Shown: positions 21,575 through 29,395 of the stretch, one piece after another
Numbering within the stretch: position 1 is the first letter of the stretch
Layout of the letters: each line of letters begins with the position of its first letter
Assembly: GCA_902462065.1 (NCBI GenBank)
Contig: CABQAK010000031.1
Coordinates: forward strand, 1 to 30,174
From: an uncultured Collinsella sp.
GTDB lineage: Bacteria; Actinomycetota; Coriobacteriia; Coriobacteriales; Coriobacteriaceae
DNA length: 30,174 bases
Direction of reading: 5' to 3'
Notes under the pieces: generated by a model
Databases searched by the model: none
Seen by the model: only the letters and a program-made list of their open reading frames with translations
Told to the model about the DNA's origin: nothing
Position numbers and translations under genes: made by a program

Positions 21575-22822
21575 ATGGAACAGAGAGTTGCAATCACCGG
21601 CATAGGTGCCGTATCGCCGCTCGGCAACACTGCGCTTGCCACCTGGGCGGCCATGTGCGCCGGCACGTGCGGCATCGGCCCGATCACGCACTTCGATACC
21701 GATGCGTTTGCCGTCAAGGTGGCGGGCGAAGTCAAGGGCTTTGACGGCAACGAGTACTTTGGCAAGCGTGACGCCAAGCATCTCGACCCCTGCGTTCAGT
21801 TTGCGATGGCGGCTTCGGACGAGGCAATGCACGATGCGGGCTTTGATGTCGAGGGCGCCATCGATCGCGAGCGCCTGGGCGTCTACGTGGGTTCGGGCGT
21901 GGGCGGCATGCAGACACTCGTCGACAACGTCCACACGATTGCCGATCGGGGACCTCGCCGTGCATCGCCCTATATGATTGCGATGATGATCCCCAATATG
22001 GCATCGGGCAATATCGCAATCCGCCACAAGGCAAAGGGCCCGACCCTGCCCGTGGTGACCGCGTGCGCGACCTCGGCCCATGCGGTGGGCGAGGCGTTCC
22101 GCGCCATCAAGCACGGTTATGCCGATGCAATCCTGGCCGGCGGCGCCGAGGCGGCCATTATCCCCGATGCCGTTGCAGGCTTTACGTCCTGCCGCGCATT
22201 GACCACCAACCCTGATCCCGCGACGGCTTGCCGCCCGTTCGATGTAGACCGCGACGGCTTTGTGATGGGCGAGGGCGCCTGCGTGCTGGTACTCGAGAGC
22301 ATGGAACATGCGCAGGCGCGCGGTGCGCACATTTATGCCGAGGTCGTGGGCTACGGCAACACCGATGATGCCTATCACATCACGAGCCCCGATCCCGAGG
22401 CTGCCGGCATTGCCCGCGCGATATCGCTGGCGGTTGCCGAGGGCGACGTCAAGCCTTCCGAGGGCCTCTACATCAATGCCCACGGCACCTCGACCAAGCT
22501 CAACGATTCGTCCGAGACGGCGGGCATTAAGCGTGCGCTCGGCGAGGACGCGGCACGCACCGCGCATGTCTCGTCGACCAAGTCGATGACCGGTCACATG
22601 ATCGGTGCCACGGGCGCCATCGAGGTCATGGCCTGTGCCATGGCGCTCGAGCAGGGCGTGGTGCCCCCGACTATTAACTACCACACGCCTGATCCCGCCT
22701 GCGATCTTGACTACACGCCCAATCGCGCGGTTCGTGCCGACCTTACCTGGGCGCTTTCGACCAATCTGGGCTTTGGCGGACACAACGCCGCCATCGCGCT
22801 GCGTAGATATGCAAGGAGCTAG
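21575..22822 (+). CDS. fabF: Beta-ketoacyl-ACP synthase II
   Basis: FabF extends acyl-ACP by condensation with malonyl-ACP. The 415-residue product has the Cys-His-His triad: Cys164 (VTACATSAH), His303 (NAHGTSTKLND) and His341 (MTGHMIGATG). GFGGHNAAI near the end is the usual glycine-rich loop. ATG 21575 is preferred over ATG 21572 because GAGGAG (21563-21568) is 6 nt away rather than 3; the difference is one residue. accB starts 4 nt after the stop. Confidence 0.95.
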   Translation: MEQRVAITGIGAVSPLGNTALATWAAMCAGTCGIGPITHFDTDAFAVKVAGEVKGFDGNEYFGKRDAKHLDPCVQFAMAASDEAMHDAGFDVEGAIDRERLGVYVGSGVGGMQTLVDNVHTIADRGPRRASPYMIAMMIPNMASGNIAIRHKAKGPTLPVVTACATSAHAVGEAFRAIKHGYADAILAGGAEAAIIPDAVAGFTSCRALTTNPDPATACRPFDVDRDGFVMGEGACVLVLESMEHAQARGAHIYAEVVGYGNTDDAYHITSPDPEAAGIARAISLAVAEGDVKPSEGLYINAHGTSTKLNDSSETAGIKRALGEDAARTAHVSSTKSMTGHMIGATGAIEVMACAMALEQGVVPPTINYHTPDPACDLDYTPNRAVRADLTWALSTNLGFGGHNAAIALRRYARS

Positions 22823-22825
22823 AGC

Positions 22826-23299
22826 ATGGATTCCAAAAGACTTGCCGAGATAGCCGATGTGATGGAGGACCGCGGCCTCACGCGCGTACGCGTTGAGGAG
22901 CCCGATGGCACCGCGGTCGAACTCGAGCGCGCGAGTGTGGCGCAGCCGGTTGCCGTGCCCATGCCTATGCCGGGTGCCGTGGCCGCTCAAGTTGCAGCTC
23001 CCACAGTCGCGCCTGCCGCACCGGAACCCGCCACGCAGACACCTGCCGCCGCGCCGGAGCCCAAGGGCACCGAGGTAACCGCTCCCATGGTCGGCGTTTT
23101 CTATGCTGCCCCGGCGCCGGGCGACGAGCCGTTTGTGCACGTGGGCTCCAAGGTCAAGGCCGGCGAGACCCTCTGCATCATCGAGGCCATGAAGGTTCTC
23201 AACGAGGTGACGGCAGAGGCGGATGGCGAGGTGCTCGAGATCTGCGTGGCCGACGGCGACCTCGTGGAGTTTGGCAGCTGCCTCATGAGGATCGGATAG
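22826..23299 (+). CDS. accB: Biotin carboxyl carrier protein of acetyl-CoA carboxylase
   Basis: AccB carries carboxybiotin between the biotin carboxylase and the carboxyltransferase. The 157-residue product has a short N-terminal domain (1-36), a Pro/Ala-rich linker (about 37-80) and a biotinyl domain. The biotinylated lysine is Lys123 in EAMKVLNEV, a variant of the usual EAMKMMNEI-type motif. BirA in the divergent gene would modify it. The start lies 4 nt after fabF and the stop abuts fabZ, so the three are tightly coupled. Confidence 0.95.
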   Translation: MDSKRLAEIADVMEDRGLTRVRVEEPDGTAVELERASVAQPVAVPMPMPGAVAAQVAAPTVAPAAPEPATQTPAAAPEPKGTEVTAPMVGVFYAAPAPGDEPFVHVGSKVKAGETLCIIEAMKVLNEVTAEADGEVLEICVADGDLVEFGSCLMRIG

Positions 23300-23308
23300 G
23301 TGATATCC

Positions 23309-23731
23309 ATGAACAAAGAAGAGCTCAAGAAGCTGTTACCGCATCGCGAGCCGATGCTTTTGCTCGACGAAGCCGAGCTGGTGGGTGACGAGGCTCACGG
23401 CAAGATCACGATCACGGGCGACGAGTACTTTTTGCAGGGGCATTTTCCGGGAAACCCGGTCGTCCCCGGCGTGATTCAGTGCGAGATGCTCGCCCAGAAC
23501 TGCTGCGTGCTGCTGATGGGCGATGAGGAGGCGCGCGGCGCGACGCCGTTCTACACAAGCCTGGACAAGGTGCGCTTTAAGCGTCCGGTGCGCCCGGGCG
23601 ACACGGTGGATCTGGTGTGCTCCATCACGCGTGCGCGCGGGCCGTTCCGCTTTGCGACGGGTACTGCGAGCGTCAACGGTGAGGTTTGCTGCCGCGCCGA
23701 TATGTCTTTTGCACTCATACACGAAAGTTAA
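23309..23731 (+). CDS. fabZ: 3-hydroxyacyl-ACP dehydratase
   Basis: FabZ removes water from 3-hydroxyacyl-ACP to give the trans-2-enoyl form. The 140-residue hot-dog protein has LLPHREPMLLLD at the start. The catalytic His45 is in GHFPGNPVVPGV, and Glu59 lies on the central helix (IQCEMLAQ). ATG 23309 is preferred, with AGGTGA 5 nt upstream; GTG 23300 would add three residues. It lies between accB and accC, the same interleaved order found in streptococcal and clostridial clusters. The accC ribosome binding site overlaps its stop codon. Confidence 0.94.
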   Translation: MNKEELKKLLPHREPMLLLDEAELVGDEAHGKITITGDEYFLQGHFPGNPVVPGVIQCEMLAQNCCVLLMGDEEARGATPFYTSLDKVRFKRPVRPGDTVDLVCSITRARGPFRFATGTASVNGEVCCRADMSFALIHES

Positions 23732-23741
23732 GGAAGGCTTC

Positions 23742-25085
23742 ATGTTCGACAAAGTGCTCATCGCCAACCGCGGCGAAGTTGCGGTCCGTGTTATCCGCGC
23801 GTGCCGCGATATGGGCATCAAGACCGTCGCCGTTTATTCCACAGCCGATGCGGACGCGCTGCACGTGCAGCTTGCCGACGAGGCGTATTGCATCGGCGGC
23901 CCGCGTCTTGCCGAGAGCTACCTCAACGACGATGCCGTGCTCACCTGTGCCGTAAAGTCGGGAGCTAAGGCAATTCATCCCGGCTATGGCTTTTTCTCCG
24001 AGAAGGCGAGCTTTGTACGCGACTGCGACAAGTATGGCTTGGCGTTTGTCGGTCCTTCGGCCGAGGTGATCGACAGCATGGGCGACAAGGATGCCGCACG
24101 CCGAACGGCTGCCGCGGCGGGCGTGCCCATCGTGCCGGGCTGCGATTTGCTCAAAAGCCCCGAGGAGGCAACGGCCGAGGCTGAGCGCATTGGCTGCCCC
24201 GTGCTCATTAAGGCGCGTGCCGGCGGTGGCGGTCGCGGCATTCGCAAGGTCGAGCGCGTGGAAGACGCAGCAAAGGCCTTTATTGAGGCGCGTGCCGAGG
24301 GCGAGGCCGTTTTTGGCGACGGCGAGTGCTATATGGAAAAGTTCGTCTCGCCGGCGCACCATGTCGAGGTGCAGATTATGGCCGATAAGCAGGGCCATGT
24401 TTTTTCGCTCGGCGAGCGCGAGTGCTCGGTGCAGCGCCGCAACCAAAAGCTGATCGAGGAGAGCCCTGCACCGTGCCTCGACGGACACGACGACATTCGT
24501 GCTCGCATGCACAAGGCGGCGCGTGACCTGGCTCGTGCCGTTGGCTACGAAGGAGCCGGTACCATCGAGTTCCTGTATTCGGACGACGGCAATTTCTACT
24601 TTATGGAAATGAACACGCGCTTGCAGGTGGAGCATCCGGTTACAGAGTTTGTGACCGATACCGACTTGGTCAAGTGGCAGCTGCGCGTGGCGGCCGGCCA
24701 GCCTCTGCCCTTTGAGCAGGAGGACATGCCGGTCCGTAATCACGCCATGGAGTGCCGCATCAATGCCGAAACGCCGGACTTTCTGCCGTCATGCGGAACG
24801 GTCACCGCGTTGCGTGTGCCGGGTGGTCCGCGCGTGCGCTGGGATTCTGCCATGTTTACCGGGGCCGCCGTTCCGCCGTACTACGACTCCATGCTCGGCA
24901 AGCTCATTGTGTGTGCGCCCACGCGTGACGGCGCCATTCGCAAGATGCGCTCGGCCCTGGGCGAGCTCGTGATTGAGGGCGTGAGCGAAAACAGCGAGCT
25001 TCAGCTCGACGTGCTGGCAAACGACGAGTTCTTGTCGGGCATGTACCACACCGATTTGATGGGGCATCTCTATGCTGATGAATAG
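23742..25085 (+). CDS. accC: Biotin carboxylase subunit of acetyl-CoA carboxylase
   Basis: AccC uses ATP and bicarbonate to carboxylate biotin on AccB. The 447-residue product is standard length. It starts MFDKVLIANRGEVAVRVIRA. The ATP-grasp glycine loop is GGGGRGIRKV (161-170). The metal and catalytic segment is EMNTRLQVEHPVTE, with Glu289, Asn291, Arg293 and Glu297. ATG 23742 follows AAGGAAGG (23730-23738); an in-frame upstream region overlapping fabZ is not part of the protein. The end overlaps accDA by 14 nt, suggesting translational coupling of the subunits. Confidence 0.96.
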   Translation: MFDKVLIANRGEVAVRVIRACRDMGIKTVAVYSTADADALHVQLADEAYCIGGPRLAESYLNDDAVLTCAVKSGAKAIHPGYGFFSEKASFVRDCDKYGLAFVGPSAEVIDSMGDKDAARRTAAAAGVPIVPGCDLLKSPEEATAEAERIGCPVLIKARAGGGGRGIRKVERVEDAAKAFIEARAEGEAVFGDGECYMEKFVSPAHHVEVQIMADKQGHVFSLGERECSVQRRNQKLIEESPAPCLDGHDDIRARMHKAARDLARAVGYEGAGTIEFLYSDDGNFYFMEMNTRLQVEHPVTEFVTDTDLVKWQLRVAAGQPLPFEQEDMPVRNHAMECRINAETPDFLPSCGTVTALRVPGGPRVRWDSAMFTGAAVPPYYDSMLGKLIVCAPTRDGAIRKMRSALGELVIEGVSENSELQLDVLANDEFLSGMYHTDLMGHLYADE

Positions 25086-26796
25086 AAAAGCGAAGACGGT
25101 CAACGTCCTCGAGGGACCGATGACCGAGTCGTGCGCCGAGTTTCCCGCGCGCCACGTGTTTATCAAGTGCCCGGAGTGCCGCCGCGTGATCGATGAGGCA
25201 CGCCTGCACGACAACCTCGAGGTCTGCCCTCGTTGCGGCAAACACTTTCGCGTGAGCGGTCGCGCGCGTATGCGCATGACGGTCGACGAGGGCACGTTTG
25301 AGGAATGGGATGCCAATCTGGCGCCGGAGGACTTCCTCTCGTTTCCCGGCTATGCCGACAAGCTCAAGAGCGTGAGCGAGCGTTCGGGCGAGCGCGATGC
25401 CGTTGTGTGCGGCAGGGGCAAAATCTGCGGTTGCGATACGTCGCTCTTCTTTATGGACGCCAACTTTATGATGGGCTCGATGGGTTCCGTGGTGGGCGAG
25501 AAGATCTGTCGCGCATTTGAGCGTGCGACCGAGCTGGGATTGCCAGTTGTCGGCTTTACCGTTTCGGGCGGTGCGCGCATGCAAGAGGGCGTGACCTCGC
25601 TTATGCAGATGGCCAAGATTTCTGCGGCGGTTAGGCGCCACAGCGAGGCGGGCGGCCTGTATATCACGGTGCTCACCGACCCCACGACCGGAGGCGTGAC
25701 CGCGAGCTTTGCCATGGAGGGCGACATTATCCTGGCCGAGCCCGATGCCCTGACGGCATTTGCCGGCCCGCGCGTGATCGAGCAGAACATGCATAAGCGC
25801 CTACCCAAGGGATTCCAGCGCTCCGAGTTTTTGCTGGAGCACGGCTTTTGCGATGCCGTTGTTCCGCGTGGCGAGATTGCGCTCGCGGTAGGTGAGCTGC
25901 TGGCGCTGCACGAGGGCCGGGCGCCCGGCCTGGGGGCACCGCATGAGATCGTGCATACGGGTCGCCGCGGCAAAAAGCTGGGACACTTGTTTAAGCGCTC
26001 GACGGCACCAAAAACCGCGCTCGAGATTGTCAAGCAGACCCGCTCGGCAGATCGCGCCACGGCGGGTGAGATGATCTCGCTGGGCCTGGATGGATTTGTG
26101 GAGCTGCACGGCGACCGTTACTTTGGCGACGACGCCGCTGTGGTGGCTGGCATTGGCTGGAAAGACGGACGCCCCGTAACGGTCATCGCCATCGAGCGCG
26201 GCACCACGACCAAAGAGCGTATGCGCCGCAACTTTGGCATGGCGCATCCCGAGGGCTACCGCAAAGCGCGTCGCCTTATGCGCCAGGCAGAAAAGTTTGG
26301 TCGACCGGTTCTGTGCCTGGTCGATACTTCGGGCGCGTTTTGCGGCATCGGTGCCGAGGAACGCGGCCAGGGCGAGGCGATTGCCCAGAATCTCATGGAG
26401 ATGAGCGGCCTTAAGACGCCGATTGTCTCGGTGGTGACAGGCGAGGGCGGATCCGGTGGCGCGCTGGCGCTGTCTGTGGCCGATCGCATCCTGATGCTCT
26501 CGAGCTCGGCCTATTCGGTCGTGAGCCCCGAGGCCTGTGCGTCGATCCTGTGGAAAGATACCGAGCGCGCGAATGAGGCCGCCGAGGCGCTGAAGCTCAC
26601 GGCCCCCGATCTGTTGGCGCTTGGCATCATCGACGGCATTGTTGACGATAGGGGCCTGTCGCATGAGGAGATCGCCGGTGCCGTCATGTCCTCGGCATTC
26701 GATGCCTTCGATGCGCTTGGGCAGCTCGACGACGCGACCCTCACAAACCTCCGCTACGAAAAGTACCGCGCAATCGGTCGGTACCGCACGATGTGA
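25072..26796 (+). CDS. accDA: Fused acetyl-CoA carboxylase carboxyltransferase, beta and alpha
   Basis: The carboxyltransferase moves the carboxyl group from carboxybiotin to acetyl-CoA, giving malonyl-CoA. Here one 574-residue chain contains both halves. The AccD part (about 28-285) has the zinc ribbon Cys33, Cys36, Cys52, Cys55 and GFTVSGGARMQEG. The AccA part (about 315-570) has GDRYFGDD, KERMRRNFGM, the GAEERGQGEA segment and GEGGSGGALA. The N-terminal helical region of free-standing AccA (about 70 residues) is largely replaced by a basic linker near HTGRRGKKLGHLFKRS. ATG 25072 lies inside accC; a second ATG at 25078 is possible but less well spaced from GGGG. The fusion enforces 1:1 stoichiometry. 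Confidence 0.93.
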   Translation: MLMNRKAKTVNVLEGPMTESCAEFPARHVFIKCPECRRVIDEARLHDNLEVCPRCGKHFRVSGRARMRMTVDEGTFEEWDANLAPEDFLSFPGYADKLKSVSERSGERDAVVCGRGKICGCDTSLFFMDANFMMGSMGSVVGEKICRAFERATELGLPVVGFTVSGGARMQEGVTSLMQMAKISAAVRRHSEAGGLYITVLTDPTTGGVTASFAMEGDIILAEPDALTAFAGPRVIEQNMHKRLPKGFQRSEFLLEHGFCDAVVPRGEIALAVGELLALHEGRAPGLGAPHEIVHTGRRGKKLGHLFKRSTAPKTALEIVKQTRSADRATAGEMISLGLDGFVELHGDRYFGDDAAVVAGIGWKDGRPVTVIAIERGTTTKERMRRNFGMAHPEGYRKARRLMRQAEKFGRPVLCLVDTSGAFCGIGAEERGQGEAIAQNLMEMSGLKTPIVSVVTGEGGSGGALALSVADRILMLSSSAYSVVSPEACASILWKDTERANEAAEALKLTAPDLLALGIIDGIVDDRGLSHEEIAGAVMSSAFDAFDALGQLDDATLTNLRYEKYRAIGRYRTM

Positions 26797-26821
26797 CAAA
26801 GGGACAGTCCGCATGTCACAT
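26791..26821. repeat. Hairpin of the GGGACAG repeat family at the end of accDA
   Basis: ATGTGACA (26791-26798) pairs with TGTCACAT (26814-26821) over 8 bp. The loop contains AAGGGACAGTCC, related to the core of the repeats at 10945 and 12736. The accDA stop codon lies in the left arm. It may stabilise the 3' end of the long operon mRNA or slow readthrough into the next gene. Confidence 0.65.
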
Positions 26822-26836
26822 TGGGAAAGGCGTTCC

Positions 26837-28051
26837 ATGCTACAAGTTTCTAACACCTCGTTTGCGACGACGGTTTCATCAAACGCCACGGCCGTGGTGG
26901 ACTATCTGTCCAAAAGCATGATGTCGGCGCTGCCGTTTATTGTCTGCGCGGCGTTGTTCCGCACCGTCGCCGTCATTATGGGCGAAGGCATGCTGGGCCT
27001 GTGGTCTGACGATTCCGAAATCTATCGCCTGTTCTACAGTTGGCTCTATAACGCCGGCTATTACTTTTTGCCCATCTATCTTGGTTGGGCGGCCGCCCGC
27101 CAGCTCGGTTGCTCGGAGCAGCTGGGCATGATGCTGGGCGGCGTATTGATTGCGCCCGATCTGCTTAAGCTCGTCGATGCCGCATCGACGACGGGGGCAT
27201 CGATGACTTCCGTGTATGGTCTGCTTCCCGCGCCGGTCAATGATTACACGACGACTGTTATTCCGGTTCTCATCTCGGTGCCCGTGCTATGGCGAGTGGA
27301 GTGTTTCTTTTCGCGCGTTATCCCTAAGGCCGTGGCGTTTTCGTTCGTTCCGTTTGCGACCATGCTTGTCATGGTTCCGGTTTCGCTGTGTATTACGGCG
27401 CCGGCTGGCAGCTATCTGGGTATGCTGTTGGGTCAGTTTATGTTTATGCTTGGCAATTCCGGTGGCATCGTGTCGCTGCTCACGCTCATGGGGCTTGCCG
27501 CGGGCTGGGAGTTCCTTAAGATCGCGGGTGTCAGCAACGTTGTCCTATCGCTCGCCTATGCGCAGTTTATGAGTGTGGGAACGGATTCGTGCATTCTGAT
27601 CGCCGCGACGATGGCAACGTTCGCCGTTTGGGGCATGCCCTTTGGCGCGTCGCTTCGCGTTGCGGATAAGGACGAGAAGGCGCTCATGCTGGGCTATTCA
27701 ATCTCGGGCGTGCTTGGCGGCGTAAGCGAGCCGGCGCTGTACGGTTGCGGCTTTAAATATGGCAGGTGCCTGACGTGCATGGCCATTGGCGGTGCCGTCG
27801 GAGGCCTTGTTGCGGCCGTGGGCCACGTTACGGCCTATACCATCGGCATGACGAATGTCCTCATGGTCATTGGCTTTGCCACAGGTGGTTTTTCGAACCT
27901 GCTGTGGTGCTGCGTTGCCGGCGGCACGGCTTTTGTGGTGTCTGCGGCGCTGAGCTACTGCTTTGGCGTGGTGCCGGCGAAGGGGCAGGCGACGGGGGAC
28001 GGAGCCGATTCGCCCGAAACAGTGGCGAGCGCTGCTGAAGTAAGCGCATAA
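26837..28051 (+). CDS. PTS EIIC permease domain protein, glucoside family
   Basis: EIIC is the membrane channel of a phosphotransferase sugar system. The 404-residue product is strongly hydrophobic with about ten predicted membrane segments. It carries the signature GGVSEPALYG (294-303), a version of the GISEPAIYG motif of the glucose/beta-glucoside superfamily. There is no EIIB cysteine domain and no EIIA domain, and no such genes are near. The C-terminal tail (about 381-404) is soluble and Ala/Gly-rich. ATG 26837 follows GGGAAAGG; ATG 26813 is an alternative that adds eight residues. The substrate is unknown. It would need an EIIB and EIIA from another locus. It ends at the terminator at 28090. 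Confidence 0.75.
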   Translation: MLQVSNTSFATTVSSNATAVVDYLSKSMMSALPFIVCAALFRTVAVIMGEGMLGLWSDDSEIYRLFYSWLYNAGYYFLPIYLGWAAARQLGCSEQLGMMLGGVLIAPDLLKLVDAASTTGASMTSVYGLLPAPVNDYTTTVIPVLISVPVLWRVECFFSRVIPKAVAFSFVPFATMLVMVPVSLCITAPAGSYLGMLLGQFMFMLGNSGGIVSLLTLMGLAAGWEFLKIAGVSNVVLSLAYAQFMSVGTDSCILIAATMATFAVWGMPFGASLRVADKDEKALMLGYSISGVLGGVSEPALYGCGFKYGRCLTCMAIGGAVGGLVAAVGHVTAYTIGMTNVLMVIGFATGGFSNLLWCCVAGGTAFVVSAALSYCFGVVPAKGQATGDGADSPETVASAAEVSA

Positions 28052-28058
28052 ACCTGTG

Positions 28059-28083
28059 CGACAAAAGGACGATCCCTTTGTCG
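28059..28083. repeat. Hairpin of the GGGACAG-like family after the EIIC gene
   Basis: CGACAAA (28059-28065) pairs with TTTGTCG (28077-28083). One bulged A and GG/CC extend the stem around ACGATC. It resembles the repeat at 26791 (GACAAAGGGACAG). It lies 7 nt after the EIIC stop and just ahead of the terminator. Confidence 0.55.
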
Positions 28084-28089
28084 TGTTCC

Positions 28090-28122
28090 AAGGCCGTGGC
28101 TCGTGTGGGCTGCGGCCTTTTT
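28090..28122 (+). terminator. Intrinsic terminator after the EIIC gene
   Basis: AAGGCCG (28090-28096) pairs with CGGCCTT (28113-28119) around a 16-nt loop, and TTTTTGT follows. It separates the EIIC gene from the transporter gene at 28196. Confidence 0.75.
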
Positions 28123-28149
28123 GTATCTGGGGGACAAAGTGGCTACACT
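28121..28149 (+). promoter_or_regulatory. Candidate promoter of the cation transporter gene
   Basis: TTGTAT (28121-28126), a 17-nt spacer and TACACT (28144-28149) form a moderate sigma-70-like pair, partly overlapping the T-run of the preceding terminator. A TACAAT at 28149-28154 is an alternative -10 box. Confidence 0.35.
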
Positions 28150-28195
28150 ACAATCCGGTCAAGCAATAGAAATATAAGTAGTACCGTGGGGGCGG

Positions 28196-29356
28196 ATGCA
28201 GATGGTCGAGTGGATTGTTAGGCGCGCGCAGGGTGATCGTGCGCGTGTGGGCACGTTAGCGGGCATGGTGTGTATTGTCGCCAATGTGGCGCTTTGTGCT
28301 GCAAAGGGTGCCATTGGTGTGGTTTCGGGATCGGTTTCGATTGTGGCGGATGCCATGAACAACCTGTCCGATGCCAGCTCGAATATCGTGAGCGTGCTGG
28401 GCTTTAAGCTGGCGAGCAAGCCGGCCGACCCCGAGCATCCTTACGGCCACGGTCGCTACGAGTATCTCTCGGGTCTGGTCGTGGCGGCACTCGTGCTGCT
28501 GATTGGCGTTGAACTGGTGAAGTCCTCGGTCGAGCGCGTCATCCACCCCGAACCTGTCGAGTTCTCGCTTGCCCTCGTGGCAGTTCTAGTGCTTTCGATG
28601 GTCGTAAAGCTCTGGATGGCGGCCCTCAACCAAAAGCTCGGCGATCGCATTGAGTCCGAGACGCTGCATGCGACCGCGCAGGATTCCAAGAACGATGTTC
28701 TTGCCACGGGCGCCGTACTGGCGTGCGCAATTGTTTCGCAGGTGACGGGCATCAACCTTGACGCTTGGGTCGGCCTTGCCGTTGGTGCCTATATTGGCTG
28801 GAGCGGTTTTGAACTCATCCAGGATACGGTGAGCCCGCTTTTGGGCCAGACGCCCGATCCTAAGCTGGTCAAGCACATTCGAGACAAGATCATGAGCTAT
28901 CCCGGCGTTTTAGGCGTTCACGATCTGATGGTTCACGATTACGGCCCGGGCAGGAAGTTCGCAAGCGCTCACTCCGAGATGGCAGCCGAGGCCAGCCCTC
29001 TGGAAAGCCATGACACGCTCGATAACATCGAGCAGGCGTTTAGGAACGAAGACGGCATGATTGTCACGCTTCACTACGATCCCATCGTGACCGATGACCC
29101 CAAGCTGGCGAGCATGCGTTTACGCATCAACGCTATGGCTCAAGAGATCGATAGCCGCCTTTCGATTCATGACCTGCGCTGCGTGCCGGGTCCTACGCAC
29201 ACCAACGTGATCTTTGACTGCGTGCGACCCTCGGATCTGCAGATGAGCGCCGAGGACCTAAAGCGCGCGCTGGCGAAACGGGTCGAATCGGAATATCCCA
29301 AGTCGATTGCCAAGATCACGATCGACGAAGACTACGTAGGCCATACCCACGAGTAG
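28196..29356 (+). CDS. Cation diffusion facilitator, manganese-type site
   Basis: CDF transporters export divalent metal ions from the cytoplasm in exchange for protons. The 386-residue product has six predicted membrane segments in the first 215 residues. A cytoplasmic domain follows with GVLGVHDLMVHDYGP and HSEM, the usual CDF C-terminal fold. The metal site is Asn55-x3-Asp59 in TM2 (NNLSD) and Asp163-x3-Asp167 in TM5 (DSKND). This N-D-D-D set is the one reported for MntE-type manganese exporters, whereas zinc exporters use His-Asp pairs. Manganese specificity is therefore inferred. ATG 28196 is used; ATG 28202 may fit the GGGGG upstream better. The next gene starts 39 nt on with no terminator, so they may be cotranscribed. 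Confidence 0.85.
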   Translation: MQMVEWIVRRAQGDRARVGTLAGMVCIVANVALCAAKGAIGVVSGSVSIVADAMNNLSDASSNIVSVLGFKLASKPADPEHPYGHGRYEYLSGLVVAALVLLIGVELVKSSVERVIHPEPVEFSLALVAVLVLSMVVKLWMAALNQKLGDRIESETLHATAQDSKNDVLATGAVLACAIVSQVTGINLDAWVGLAVGAYIGWSGFELIQDTVSPLLGQTPDPKLVKHIRDKIMSYPGVLGVHDLMVHDYGPGRKFASAHSEMAAEASPLESHDTLDNIEQAFRNEDGMIVTLHYDPIVTDDPKLASMRLRINAMAQEIDSRLSIHDLRCVPGPTHTNVIFDCVRPSDLQMSAEDLKRALAKRVESEYPKSIAKITIDEDYVGHTHE

Positions 29357-29395
29357 GGCTGCGCCGGTAAAGCTGGTTATACAGAAGGGGAGAGC

